From contig CAMSIF010000018.1 in assembly GCA_947058885.1 (NCBI GenBank), positions 1 through 32,707 of the forward strand: a stretch of 32,707 bases of DNA, written 5' to 3'. The notes under the pieces are model-generated. The model searched no databases, was not told the DNA's origin, and was given only the letters and a program-made list of their open reading frames with translations. Positions 23,470 through 32,663 of this stretch are shown one piece after another (position 1 is the stretch's first letter; every line of letters starts with the position of its first letter). Position numbers and translations under genes: made by a program. Origin of the DNA: an uncultured Clostridia bacterium (GTDB taxonomy: Bacteria > Bacillota > Clostridia > Oscillospirales > Oscillospiraceae).

Positions 23470-24636
23470 ATGGGGGCGGATACGACGTTGGACGAGGCTG
23501 CATTTTCGTACTATATCCGAAGTGGACCTGTGTTACTGCGCTGCGGGTACACAACCGGAACCTGCGCCGCTCTGGCGGCCCAGGGAGCTGTACGGCTTCT
23601 ACTGGCGGGGGCGCCTCCAAAGACCGTCTCCCTGGTGACCCCCAAGGGCATACCAGTGTCGGTCCCGTTGCGGGAGGCTGTTCTTTTGGACGATGGGCAG
23701 TCCGCCCGGTGTGCCGTCCAGAAGGACGGCGGAGATGACCCGGATGCCACCGACGGTCTTCTGGTGCGGGCCACTGTTCGCCGGTGCGAGGGCGGCGGTG
23801 TCCGGATTGACGGCGGCGAAGGAGTTGGCCGGGTGACCAAGCCTGGTCTGGACCAGCCGGTTGGCGCGGCGGCCATCAACCGGGTCCCCCGGCGGATGAT
23901 TCAGGAACAGGTACGGGCCGTGTGTCACGAATTGGGCTACGCGGGAGGCGTGGAAGTGGTGGTCTCCATCCCCGGCGGAGCTGGTATTGCGGAGAGAACG
24001 TTTAACCCCGCGCTGGGTATTACGGGAGGACTCTCTATTCTGGGAACCTCCGGGATTGTGGAACCCATGAGCGAACAGGCCATTGTGGATACCGTTGCCG
24101 TCCAGCAGCGGCAGGCCGCCGCCGCTGGCGCGGACGCTCTCATCCTGACGCCCGGCAATTACGGCAAGGATTTTTTGCGGGAATCCGGCCTGGACAGGCG
24201 GGGCGTCCCTGTGGTTAAGTGCTCCAATTTCATCGGAGACGCCCTGGATATCGCCGCCACGCATACATTTAAACAAATCCTGCTGGTAGGCCACATTGGA
24301 AAACTGGTAAAGCTGGCTGGAGGCGTCATGAACACCCACTCCCGATACGCTGACTGCCGCGCGGAACTTTTCTGCGCCCATGCCGCCCTCTGCGGCGGGG
24401 ATCGGGAGCTCTGCCGGAAGCTGATGGATTCCGCCACCGCAGATGCCTGTATCGCTCTGCTGGACGGGGCCGGACTGCGGAACGCGGTTATGTCCAGCCT
24501 CCTGGCGGCCATCCAAAGCCACCTTGAACGGCGAACCGCCGGGGCTTATGAAATTGGCGCGGTGGTATTTTCCAATCCATACGGCCTCCTGGGTGTTACA
24601 GAGAAGGCAAAGGAGATTTTGGAACAATGGACATGA
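23470..24636 (+). CDS. cbiD: Cobalt-precorrin-5B C1-methyltransferase CbiD
   Basis: A 388-residue protein with the CbiD hallmarks RCGYTTGTCAALAAQGA near the N-terminus and NPALGITGGLSILGTSGIVE in the middle. CbiD methylates C1 of the corrin ring during ring contraction in the anaerobic B12 pathway. The ATG at 23470 has only a weak, very close AAGAG. An in-frame TTG at 23488 is an alternative, but neither has a strong ribosome site. It is the first gene of the riboswitch-controlled operon and overlaps cbiL. Confidence 0.95.
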   Translation: MGADTTLDEAAFSYYIRSGPVLLRCGYTTGTCAALAAQGAVRLLLAGAPPKTVSLVTPKGIPVSVPLREAVLLDDGQSARCAVQKDGGDDPDATDGLLVRATVRRCEGGGVRIDGGEGVGRVTKPGLDQPVGAAAINRVPRRMIQEQVRAVCHELGYAGGVEVVVSIPGGAGIAERTFNPALGITGGLSILGTSGIVEPMSEQAIVDTVAVQQRQAAAAGADALILTPGNYGKDFLRESGLDRRGVPVVKCSNFIGDALDIAATHTFKQILLVGHIGKLVKLAGGVMNTHSRYADCRAELFCAHAALCGGDRELCRKLMDSATADACIALLDGAGLRNAVMSSLLAAIQSHLERRTAGAYEIGAVVFSNPYGLLGVTEKAKEILEQWT

Positions 24637-25325
24637 AAAAAGGCACATTTTACTGCATAAGCGTGGGTCCCGGCGACCCGGAACTTCTGACCTTGAAAGC
24701 GGTACGTACTCTGGAACGCTGTCCGGTAATTGCGGCGCCTCAGACCAAAAGCGGCGAAACCCTGGCCCTGGATATTGTCCGGCAGGCTCTGTCCCTGGAG
24801 GGCAAGGCCATTCTGCCGGTCTCCTTTGGTATGGAGCGGGACAAATCCCTCTGGCGGGTGTCACACGAACGGGCGGCGGATATAATTGAAGCGCATCTGA
24901 CAGCGGGACGGGACGTAGCAATGCCCAATTTGGGTGACGTCTCCATCTACTCCACTTCCGGATACTTAATGGATTTGCTGCGGGAAAGAGGCTTCTCCTC
25001 CGTCATGATACCGGGCGTTCCCAGCTTCTGCGCGGCGGCGGCGCGTCTGGGAACTACGCTGGTGAGCGGCGGCGATTCTTTGCATATTCTTCCAGTGGGA
25101 GGCGAAACGCTGACGCCGCTTCTGTCGCTGCCGGGAGCAAAGGTGCTGATGAAGGCGGGCCGGAGCTTCCCCCAAGTGGTGGACGCCCTGCGGAAAACAG
25201 GCCAGTTGGAACGTTCGGCCCTGGTAGAGGACTGCGGCCTGCCCGGCGAACGGGTCTGCCGGAACCTGGACCGTCCTCCGGAAGACGTCGGATATTTTGC
25301 CACAATCATCGTGAAGGAGCAGTAA
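24627..25325 (+). CDS. cbiL: Cobalt-factor II / precorrin-2 C20-methyltransferase CbiL
   Basis: A 232-residue tetrapyrrole methylase. The N-terminal SVGPGDPELLTLKAV is the SAM-binding motif of the family, and PNLGDVSIYSTSGYLMDLL and IPGVPSFCAAAARLG are typical of the C20 enzymes (CobI/CbiL). It adds the methyl group at C20 after cobalt insertion. The ATG at 24627 has AGGAG 11 bases upstream and overlaps cbiD by 10 bases; the ATG at 24633 would give an ATGA overlap. Confidence 0.95.
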   Translation: MDMKKGTFYCISVGPGDPELLTLKAVRTLERCPVIAAPQTKSGETLALDIVRQALSLEGKAILPVSFGMERDKSLWRVSHERAADIIEAHLTAGRDVAMPNLGDVSIYSTSGYLMDLLRERGFSSVMIPGVPSFCAAAARLGTTLVSGGDSLHILPVGGETLTPLLSLPGAKVLMKAGRSFPQVVDALRKTGQLERSALVEDCGLPGERVCRNLDRPPEDVGYFATIIVKEQ

Positions 25326-25326
25326 C

Positions 25327-26079
25327 ATGGTACATTTTGTGGGAGCCGGCCCCGGCGCGCCGGACCTGATCACCCTGCGGGGCGCGGAGCTTTTAAAAAA
25401 CGCCGGTGCCATTATCTATGCCGGAAGCCTTGTAAATCCAGCTCTGCTGGCATTGGCAAGGGAGGACTGCCGCATCTATAACAGCGCGGAAATGACCTTG
25501 GAGCAGGTCATAGAGGCCATACGCAAGGAGAACGGCAGGGGCGGGGATATCGTGCGGCTGCACACCGGAGACCCCTGCCTCTACGGCGCGGTCCGGGAGC
25601 AGATGGACGCCCTTGACGCTTTGGGAATCCCCTGGGATGATACGCCGGGCGTCTCCAGCTTCTGCGGCGCGGCGGCGGCGTTAGGCGCGGAGTATACTCT
25701 GCCGGGCGTCAGCCAGAGCGTTATCATCACACGTATGGCGGGGCGCACGCCGGTACCGGATGCGGAACGTTTGGAAAACCTGGCGCGGCATGGCGCGTCT
25801 ATGGCCATTTTCCTGTCCGCCGGAATGCTGGAGGAAGTACAAACCGCCCTTTTAAGCGGAGCATATTCTGCCGATTCCCCTGCCGCCATCGTGTACAAGG
25901 CCACCTGGCCGGAAGAAAAAATCGTTCGCTGTACCGTGGGGACCCTGGCACACTCTGGCGGGCTGGCCGGAATCCGAAAGACAGCCATCATATTAGTAGG
26001 CGGCTTCCTTTCGGGCGGATATGACCGCAGCAAGCTCTATGACCCGGCTTTTACCACAGAATTCCGCAAGGGCACCTGA
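25327..26079 (+). CDS. cbiF: Cobalt-precorrin-4 C11-methyltransferase CbiF
   Basis: A 250-residue tetrapyrrole methylase. The start MVHFVGAGPGAPDLITLRGA, then YAGSLVN, RLHTGDPCLYGA and TPGVSSFCGAAAALG, are diagnostic of CbiF/CobM. It methylates C11. AAGGAG precedes the ATG, which starts one base after the cbiL stop. The usual neighbour cbiG does not follow; cbiH comes next. Confidence 0.96.
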   Translation: MVHFVGAGPGAPDLITLRGAELLKNAGAIIYAGSLVNPALLALAREDCRIYNSAEMTLEQVIEAIRKENGRGGDIVRLHTGDPCLYGAVREQMDALDALGIPWDDTPGVSSFCGAAAALGAEYTLPGVSQSVIITRMAGRTPVPDAERLENLARHGASMAIFLSAGMLEEVQTALLSGAYSADSPAAIVYKATWPEEKIVRCTVGTLAHSGGLAGIRKTAIILVGGFLSGGYDRSKLYDPAFTTEFRKGT

Positions 26080-26096
26080 AAGGATGGTATCATATT

Positions 26097-26852
26097 TTGG
26101 CAACTACTTTATATGTTGTGGGCATCGGCCCGGGGGACGCGGCGTTTTTGACTGCCCAAGCCCGTAACGCCCTGGAGGACGCCCAAGTCTTATGCGGCTA
26201 TACGGTTTATGTAGAGTTGGTATCCGGCCTGTTTCCCGGCAAAGAGCTCTACACTACCCCCATGCGGCAGGAAATTGACCGCTGCCGCTGGGCGTTGGAG
26301 ACAGCGGCGGCAGGTAAAACCACGGCGATGGTTTGCAGCGGCGACGCCGGTGTGTACGGCATGGCGGGCCCTATTTTGCAGCTGGCTCCGGAGTGGCCCG
26401 GCGTAGAAATTATAGTCGTCCCCGGTGTGACAGCCGCGCTTTCCGGCGGGGCCGTGCTTGGTGCGCCGGTTGGGCACGACTTCTGTGTAATTTCCCTTTC
26501 CGATTTATTAACCCCCTGGGAGATAATCGAAAAGCGGCTGCGGCTGGCGGCAGAGGGGGATTTTTCCATCTGTATCTATAATCCCTGTTCCCACAAGCGG
26601 GCGGATTATTTGGAAAAAGCCTGCGATATCCTTCTCTCTGCCGGAAAATCCCCCCAAACGGTCTGCGGCTATGTCCGGAATATCGGCAGACCGGGTGAAA
26701 CAGCCGCCGTTCTGTCTCTGGAGGCTTTGCGGCTGGCAAAACTGGACATGTTTACCACCGTGTTTATTGGCTCCTCCTCTACCAAAGAGATGAACGGCCG
26801 GATGGTCACCCCCAGAGGGTACGAAGGGAAGCGAGGAATATGCGTATTGTAA
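26097..26852 (+). CDS. cbiH: Cobalt-factor III C17-methyltransferase CbiH (TTG start)
   Basis: A 251-residue tetrapyrrole methylase with YVVGIGPGDAAFLTAQA at the N-terminus, CSGDAGVYGMAGP and VPGVTAALSGGAVLGAP, matching CbiH/CobJ. It methylates C17 and contracts the ring. The start is a TTG at 26097 with AAAGGA 12 bases upstream; the nearby ATG at 26084 is out of frame and the protein aligns from this TTG. The size excludes a fused CbiG domain. It overlaps cbiJ by 13 bases. Confidence 0.94.
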   Translation: MATTLYVVGIGPGDAAFLTAQARNALEDAQVLCGYTVYVELVSGLFPGKELYTTPMRQEIDRCRWALETAAAGKTTAMVCSGDAGVYGMAGPILQLAPEWPGVEIIVVPGVTAALSGGAVLGAPVGHDFCVISLSDLLTPWEIIEKRLRLAAEGDFSICIYNPCSHKRADYLEKACDILLSAGKSPQTVCGYVRNIGRPGETAAVLSLEALRLAKLDMFTTVFIGSSSTKEMNGRMVTPRGYEGKRGICVL

Positions 26853-27583
26853 TTTTCGGCGGCACCACCGAAGGCCGCCTGCTCTCCCGTGAGCTGGCCG
26901 ATTTGGGCGCGGAGGTTACTGTCTGCGTGGCTACCAGCTATGGCCGGGAGGAACAGGGCGGTTATCCAGGGACGGCCGTATTCTCCGGACGGCTGGACGC
27001 CTTGGAAATGCGGCGGGTCGTTGCGGGAATGGATCTATGCGTAGACGCAACCCACCCCTACGCCGCAGAGGCCAGCCAAAATATCCTGGAAGCCTGCCGC
27101 CAGGAGCAGGTACGGCGCGTCCGGCTTCTGCGCGGACAGAGCGAAATTCCAGAAAACGCCAAGGTCTTTGCAGATGCCTCCGGCGCGGCGGAGTGGCTGA
27201 AATCCACTTGCGGAAATATTCTGCTGGCCACTGGAGCCAAGGAACTGGGCGTCTTCTCGGCTCTGGGCGGCGAGAGGCTCTATCCCAGGGTACTTCCCCT
27301 TCAGGAGAGCCTTGCCGCCTGTGAAGCCGCCGGAGTACCCCGCAGCAATATTATCGCTATGCACGGTCCTTTTTCCCAGGAGCTGAACGAAGCTCTCATC
27401 CGGCAGTTTGAGATCCGTTACCTGGTGACAAAGGACGGAGGCCGGGCGGGCGGCTTTGCTGAAAAGGCCGCTGCCGCCGCCGCTGCTGGTGCGCGGCTTA
27501 TATTGATTCGCCGTCCGGCAGAGGATGGGTTGGATTATAACGCTGTTTTGACACAGTGCAGGGAGATGATAACATGCGGGTAG
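26840..27583 (+). CDS. cbiJ: Cobalt-precorrin-6A reductase CbiJ
   Basis: A 247-residue protein. The N-terminal IVIFGGTTEGRLLSREL is the dinucleotide-binding start of the family, followed by VDATHPYAAEASQN, LLATGAKELGVF and VTKDGGRAGGFAEKAAAA, all typical of CbiJ/CobK. It reduces the ring at C18-C19. The gene starts inside cbiH (13-base overlap) and ends 10 bases inside cbiET. Confidence 0.95.
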   Translation: MRIVIFGGTTEGRLLSRELADLGAEVTVCVATSYGREEQGGYPGTAVFSGRLDALEMRRVVAGMDLCVDATHPYAAEASQNILEACRQEQVRRVRLLRGQSEIPENAKVFADASGAAEWLKSTCGNILLATGAKELGVFSALGGERLYPRVLPLQESLAACEAAGVPRSNIIAMHGPFSQELNEALIRQFEIRYLVTKDGGRAGGFAEKAAAAAAAGARLILIRRPAEDGLDYNAVLTQCREMITCG

Positions 27584-28773
27584 TTTTGGTCTCGCTGGGC
27601 GGCGGGACGCCGGAGACTATAACGGCGGAATGTCTGGACGCGCTGCGGCAGGCGGGGTGCATACTGGGAGCAAAGCGGCTGCTGCTGCATCTTCCCCAAG
27701 GCTGTACCCGGAACCAGATAATAGCTATCCGCCCTTCCGAGCTGCTGGAGGCTATCCTGCGCCAGCAGGAGGACTGCGCGGTAGTTTTCAGCGGCGACGC
27801 CGGGTTCTACTCCGGCGCACGGGGCCTGCTGCCGCTCTTGACAGAACACGGCATCCCATTCAAGGTTCTGCCCGGTATTTCCAGCGTACAGCTGCTCTCC
27901 GCCCGGCTGGGACGCCCCTGGCAGGATTGGGAGCTTGTGTCGGCCCATGGCAGGGACTGCGCCGCAGTTCAGGCTGTAACCCATGGAAAACCGGCTTTTT
28001 TCCTCACCGGCGGAGACCTTGGACCTGGAGAAATCTGCCGGCGGCTGGCGGAGGCCGGTCTGGGCGGACTGCCTGCCGTTGTGGGAGAAAACCTGTCCTA
28101 TCCGGATGAAAAAATTACCCTTAGCCCGGCGGCGGAGCTGGCGGGACGTTCCTTCGCGCCCCTGTCCGTCCTGCTGGTGGAGGCCGCCCCCAGGCACCCG
28201 CGCCGCTGCCCCGGCTTCCCTGACGAGGCGTTTCTGCGGGGCGCGGTACCTATGACCAAGCAGGAGGTACGCGCCGCCGTCCTGGCAAAGCTGGCGGTGC
28301 GCCCCGGCGATATCCTTTGGGATATCGGCGCGGGAACGGGCAGCGTCAGCGTAGAAATGGCCTTAACGGCGGAACAGGGCGCAGTTTACGCAGTGGAATG
28401 CGGTGCAGAGGCCTGCGAGCTTATCCGCGAGAACAGGGAGAAATTTTCCGCGTGGAATCTCCATTTGGTGGAGGGTTTTGCCCCTGATGTGTTGACGGAC
28501 CTTCCGGCGCCGGACGGCGTCTTTGCCGGCGGTACCAAGGGAAATATGGATAAAATCGTAGACATGGCGCTGGAGCGCAATCCACATGCAAGGATATGCG
28601 TTTCCGCCATTGCCCTGGAGACCCTGGCCGCCGCTGCCGCCGCCCTGGCGAAGCGAGGACTGGAGGCAAAGGTCACCCAAATCTCTGTCAGCCGCAGCAG
28701 AGCGGCGGGAAAATTACACCTGATGACCGCCAACAATCCCGTGTTTTTAATTACAGGTAATTGTGATGCTTGA
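27574..28773 (+). CDS. cbiET: Fused CbiE-CbiT: C5/C15-methyltransferase and C12 decarboxylase
   Basis: A 399-residue fusion. CbiE occupies about 1-210 (SGDAGFYSGARG, VLPGISSVQLLSARLG, SAHGRD). CbiT occupies about 215-399 (PGFPDEAFLRGAVPMTKQEV, then the SAM-binding DIGAGTGSVSVEMAL from D250). Together they methylate C5 and C15 and remove the C12 acetate carboxyl; the fusion is the same arrangement as CobL. The ATG at 27574 follows AGGGAG; a GTG six codons upstream is less likely. It overlaps cbiJ by 10 bases and cbiA by 8. Confidence 0.95.
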   Translation: MRVVLVSLGGGTPETITAECLDALRQAGCILGAKRLLLHLPQGCTRNQIIAIRPSELLEAILRQQEDCAVVFSGDAGFYSGARGLLPLLTEHGIPFKVLPGISSVQLLSARLGRPWQDWELVSAHGRDCAAVQAVTHGKPAFFLTGGDLGPGEICRRLAEAGLGGLPAVVGENLSYPDEKITLSPAAELAGRSFAPLSVLLVEAAPRHPRRCPGFPDEAFLRGAVPMTKQEVRAAVLAKLAVRPGDILWDIGAGTGSVSVEMALTAEQGAVYAVECGAEACELIRENREKFSAWNLHLVEGFAPDVLTDLPAPDGVFAGGTKGNMDKIVDMALERNPHARICVSAIALETLAAAAAALAKRGLEAKVTQISVSRSRAAGKLHLMTANNPVFLITGNCDA

Positions 28774-30133
28774 ATTGATGATATCCGCTCCCGCCTCGGG
28801 CAGCGGAAAAACGATTTTAACTTGCGCCCTGCTGGCGGCCCTGAAGCGGCGGGGCTATGACCCCTGCGCCTTCAAATGCGGCCCCGACTACATTGATCCT
28901 ATGTTTCACCGCTCTGTTCTGGGGGTAGAGAGCTGTAATCTGGACTTGTTCCTCTCGGATGAAACAACTGTCCGGAGGCTTTACGGTTTCTACAGCGCAT
29001 GGCGGAACGCGGCGGTGGTGGAGGGGACCATGGGCTTTTATGACGGTCTGGGCGGTTCCACAGACCGGGCCAGCGCATGGCATGTGGCGGATACGCTGGG
29101 GCTTCCGGTTTTGCTGGCAGTGCGGCCCAGAGGAGCCAGTCTTACTCTGGCGGCGCAAATCAAGGGGCTAACGGCCTTCCGGAAATCCAGTCATATCGCG
29201 GGAATCCTCTTGAACGATTGTTCCCCCACGCTTGCCCAAAGTCTTTCCTCTATGCTGGAGAAAGAAACCGGCCTGCCGGTGCTGGGATATCTGCCCCACA
29301 TGGACGAGGCGGTTCTGGAGAGCCGTCATCTGGGTCTCTGTACCGCCGGGGAAATCCGTAATCTGGTGGAACGTATAGACCGGACCGCATTTCAGCTGGA
29401 TGAAAATATGGACTGGGACCGGCTTTTCCCCTTGTTTGAACGGCGCGGCGGCTGGGAGCTGCCTCCCTCCCCCGTCTCCCGTCTGCGGGTTCCCCTGGCA
29501 GTGGCGCGGGACGAGGCGTTCTGTTTTACCTATGCGGAGACATTGGAGGCCCTTCGGGCAGCGGGGGCCGAACTGCTGTTTTTCAGCCCTCTTCGGGACA
29601 CAGGACTGCCCTCAAACGCCTGCGGCTTATACCTTCCTGGCGGCTACCCAGAGCTGTACGCCGGAAAGCTTGCGGAAAATGTTTCCATGCGCCGCGCCAT
29701 ACGGAAAGCGGTGGAGAGCGGCCTCCCCACTGTAGCGGAGTGCGGCGGTTTTTTATACTTGGGCCAGTCTTTGGAAGATGCCGGAGGTACGATTTTCCCT
29801 ATGGCAGGGGTTCTCCCCGGCAAGGCCATCCGCAAACAAAAGCTGGTACGGTTCGGCTACTCGGAGCTTTCCGCCAGCGCGGACAGCCTGTTGTTCCGCC
29901 AGGGCGAGACCCTGCCGGTCCACGAGTTCCACTATTGGGACTCCAGCGAAAACGGCGGGGACTTGACTGCCAAAAAGCCGCTGACTGGCCGGAACTGGCA
30001 GTGCGGATTTTCCAGCGAACGGCTTTATGCCGGCTTTCCCCATCTGTATTTTGCGGGACACCCCCATTTAGCGGAACGATTTGTCCAGGCGGCAATTTTG
30101 TATAGAGCGGAGCGTGGCGAACATGAAGCTTAA
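28766..30133 (+). CDS. cbiA: Cobyrinate a,c-diamide synthase CbiA
   Basis: A 455-residue glutamine-dependent ligase. The P-loop APASGSGKT is near the N-terminus, then KCGPDYIDPMFH and VEGTMGFYDG. The C-terminal class-I-like amidotransferase domain has YLPGGYPELYAGKL, the nucleophile C326 in AECGGFLYL, and H426 in FPHLYF. It amidates the a and c side chains using ATP and glutamine. A GTG one codon upstream is also possible; the ribosome site is weak, consistent with coupling to cbiET. It overlaps cbiB by 11 bases. Confidence 0.96.
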   Translation: MLELMISAPASGSGKTILTCALLAALKRRGYDPCAFKCGPDYIDPMFHRSVLGVESCNLDLFLSDETTVRRLYGFYSAWRNAAVVEGTMGFYDGLGGSTDRASAWHVADTLGLPVLLAVRPRGASLTLAAQIKGLTAFRKSSHIAGILLNDCSPTLAQSLSSMLEKETGLPVLGYLPHMDEAVLESRHLGLCTAGEIRNLVERIDRTAFQLDENMDWDRLFPLFERRGGWELPPSPVSRLRVPLAVARDEAFCFTYAETLEALRAAGAELLFFSPLRDTGLPSNACGLYLPGGYPELYAGKLAENVSMRRAIRKAVESGLPTVAECGGFLYLGQSLEDAGGTIFPMAGVLPGKAIRKQKLVRFGYSELSASADSLLFRQGETLPVHEFHYWDSSENGGDLTAKKPLTGRNWQCGFSSERLYAGFPHLYFAGHPHLAERFVQAAILYRAERGEHEA

Positions 30134-31079
30134 TCTGCTTGCCATCATCTGCGGGTTCTGTCTGGACCTGCTGCTGGCCGACCCGGCCTGGATGCCCCAT
30201 CCAGTCATATGCATGGGCAAGGCGATTACGTCCTTGGAAAAATTTTTACGCCCCCGGCTTCCGCAGACGCCGCAGGGAGAACTGCGGGGCGGCATACTGC
30301 TGGCGGCAGCGATGCCTTTAGGGACGCTTCTGGTGTGCGGCGGGGCCTGCGCCTTGGCGGACTGGCTCCATCCTGCGGCGGGGTTCTTGATTCAGGTTCT
30401 ATGGTGCTGGCAGGCGTTGGCGCTGCGGGGACTTGCGGCGGAGAGCCGTAAAGTATGCCGGGAACTGTCCGCCGGAAATCTGCCGGCCGCCCGTCAGGCG
30501 GTCAGCCGCATTGTAGGGCGGGATACGCAGTCCCTGACGGCAGAGGGTGTAGCGAAAGCCGCAGTAGAGACAGTGGCGGAAAATTTTTCCGACGGCGCTG
30601 CCGCCCCGCTTTTCTACATGCTGCTGGGCGGCGCACCATTGGCGATGGTCTATAAGTCCATTAACACTATGGACAGTATGGTGGGCTACAAAAATAGCCG
30701 GTATCTCTACTTTGGACGCGCCGCGGCCCGGCTGGACGACGCCGCAAACTTCCTCCCTTCCCGGCTGGCGGCGTTTCTCTGGATTGCCGCAGCGTTTCTC
30801 ACTGGGCACAACGCCAGAAACGCTTACCGCATCTGGCGGCGGGACCGCCGGAACCACGCCAGCCCTAATTCCGCACAGACGGAATCCGCCTGCGCAGGCG
30901 CGTTGGGGGTGCAGCTCGCCGGACCTGCGTCCTATTTTGGAAAAATTTACGAAAAGCCCACCATCGGCGACCCGCTGCGGCCTGTTGAACCCGAAGATAT
31001 TCTGCGGGCAAACCGGATGTTGTATGTAGCGGGTCTTCTGGCGCTCCTGCTGGGAGCCGGACTGCGGGCGTTAGTTTGA
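30123..31079 (+). CDS. cbiB: Adenosylcobinamide-phosphate synthase CbiB
   Basis: A 318-residue integral membrane protein. Family motifs are LLLADPAWMPHPVICMGKAI near the N-terminus, GVAKAAVETVAENFSDGAAA and PLFYMLLGG in the middle, and YKSINTMDSMVGYKNSRYLYFG. It joins aminopropanol phosphate (made by CobD) to the f side chain. The ATG at 30123 has GGAG 10 bases upstream and lies inside cbiA; the frame extends further upstream but without family similarity. Confidence 0.95.
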   Translation: MKLNLLAIICGFCLDLLLADPAWMPHPVICMGKAITSLEKFLRPRLPQTPQGELRGGILLAAAMPLGTLLVCGGACALADWLHPAAGFLIQVLWCWQALALRGLAAESRKVCRELSAGNLPAARQAVSRIVGRDTQSLTAEGVAKAAVETVAENFSDGAAAPLFYMLLGGAPLAMVYKSINTMDSMVGYKNSRYLYFGRAAARLDDAANFLPSRLAAFLWIAAAFLTGHNARNAYRIWRRDRRNHASPNSAQTESACAGALGVQLAGPASYFGKIYEKPTIGDPLRPVEPEDILRANRMLYVAGLLALLLGAGLRALV

Positions 31080-31101
31080 TGTAGATTGGAGGAGGATTTC
31101 T

Positions 31102-32172
31102 GTGGACAACGCTCTCGTTCACGGCGGCGATTGGGCCGGTTTTGAGGCGGAATACGGCACGTTACCCCTGGACTTTTCTTCCAATGTCAGTCCATTGGGA
31201 CTCCCCCCCCGTGTTCAGAAGGCCATTGAGCAGTACCTGCCCAGCACCGGACGCTACCCCGACCCCCTGTGCCGCCAGCTGCGCCAAGCCATTGCCGCTG
31301 CGGAACAGGTCGATCCGGACTGGTGCCTGTGCGGCTGCGGAGCCGCCGGACTGATTTACCAGGCGGTTTTGGCAAAACGTCCAGGAAAGTCCCTTTTAAC
31401 CGCCCCCACCTTTGCGGAGTATGAGGCGGCGTTGGCGTTGGTTGGTTCCAAGACGGCGTATTGGACGCTGCGGCCAGAAGACGGGTTTTTATTGGATGAA
31501 CAATTTCTCCATATGGTTACGCCGGAGGTAGAGATGGTTTTTCTCTGTCAGCCCAACAATCCCACCGGCCGGACCGTTTCCCAGGAATTTCTGCTCCGGC
31601 TGCTTTCACGCTGTCAGGCGGTGGGAGCGCTGTTGGTGGTTGACGAGTGTTTCTGCGATTTTCTGGAGGACCCCGCCGCCGTTACGATGAAAGGCTTTCT
31701 CCGCGAATATGGCAACCTTCTCATTTTAAAGGCATTTACCAAGCTTTACGCTATGGCTGGGCTCAGGCTGGGCTACGCCCTTTGCAGCGATACCGCGCTG
31801 CTTGCCGCGATGGGCAGGGCGGGGCCGCCTTGGGCAGTATCTGGTCCCGCGCAGGCAGCTGGCGCGGCGGCCTTACAGGAAACCCAATACGTAAACGCGG
31901 TACGGGAGCTGACCGCCAGGGAACGTCCGCTGCTGTCCGGCGCACTGGAGCGGCTAGGCTTCCAAGTTGTCCCCGGAGAGGCGAACTATCTCCTCTTCTT
32001 CTCCCGGACTCCCCTGCTGGAACCCCTGCGCCGGAGAGGAATTCTTTTGCGGGATTGCAGCAATTACAGGGGCCTGAAAGAAGGTTGGTACCGCACAGCG
32101 GTACGCACACATAGCGATAACCAGAGGCTGATTGCCGCGCTGGAGGAAATTTTGAAGGAGGAATCCACATGA
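31102..32172 (+). CDS. cobD: L-threonine-O-3-phosphate decarboxylase CobD (PLP enzyme)
   Basis: A 356-residue fold-type I PLP enzyme related to histidinol-phosphate aminotransferase. Visible: HGGDW and [11 protein letters not shown] at the N-terminus, [18 protein letters not shown] and the PLP lysine K214 in [15 protein letters not shown]. In this operon it most likely makes aminopropanol phosphate for CbiB rather than acting in histidine synthesis. It starts with GTG at 31102 after a strong GGAGGAGG. It overlaps cbiP by 4 bases (ATGA). Confidence 0.93.
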   Translation: MDNALVHGGDWAGFEAEYGTLPLDFSSNVSPLGLPPRVQKAIEQYLPSTGRYPDPLCRQLRQAIAAAEQVDPDWCLCGCGAAGLIYQAVLAKRPGKSLLTAPTFAEYEAALALVGSKTAYWTLRPEDGFLLDEQFLHMVTPEVEMVFLCQPNNPTGRTVSQEFLLRLLSRCQAVGALLVVDECFCDFLEDPAAVTMKGFLREYGNLLILKAFTKLYAMAGLRLGYALCSDTALLAAMGRAGPPWAVSGPAQAAGAAALQETQYVNAVRELTARERPLLSGALERLGFQVVPGEANYLLFFSRTPLLEPLRRRGILLRDCSNYRGLKEGWYRTAVRTHSDNQRLIAALEEILKEEST

Positions 32173-32663
32173 GCCGCGCAAAATGCATTATGGTACAAGG
32201 CACTATGTCCGGCGCGGGAAAAAGCCTGCTCTGTACGGCCTTATGCCGGATTTTCGCCCAGGACGGCTGGCGGACCGCCCCGTTCAAGAGTCAGAATATG
32301 GCCCTGAACAGCTTTGTTACGCGGGATGGACTGGAAATGGGCCGCGCCCAGGCGGTCCAGGCTCAAGCCGCCGGAACAGAACCAGATGTACGTATGAATC
32401 CCATCCTGCTCAAGCCCAGCAGCGATGTGGGAAGCCAGGTAATCGTGGGCGGCGAAGTGCGGGGACAAATGCCTGCCGCCGAATATTTTCGCTACAAAAA
32501 GCGGCTTATTCCAGAAATCCTTGCCGCTTATGAGAGCCTTGCCTCGGACTACGATATAATTGTCATTGAAGGCGCGGGCAGTCCGGCGGAGATTAACCTA
32601 AAAACGAACGATATCGTCAACATGGGCCTGGCCCGTCTGGTGGACGCTCCGGTTCTGCTTGCT
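32169..32663 (+). CDS. cbiP: Cobyric acid synthase CbiP/CobQ, N-terminal part only
   Basis: The first 165 residues of cobyric acid synthase, cut by the end of real sequence. The P-loop GTMSGAGKS (11-19), [23 protein letters not shown] and [11 protein letters not shown] are diagnostic. The complete enzyme (about 500 residues) amidates the b, d, e and g side chains. AAGGAGG precedes the ATG, and an ATGA overlap couples it to cobD. The frame stays open through the adapter, so the apparent C-terminus [10 protein letters not shown] is artefact and must not be annotated. Confidence 0.95.

Noticed and set aside
23599-24921. A 440-codon minus-strand open frame
   Set aside because: Antisense to cbiD and the start of cbiL, both well supported by motifs.
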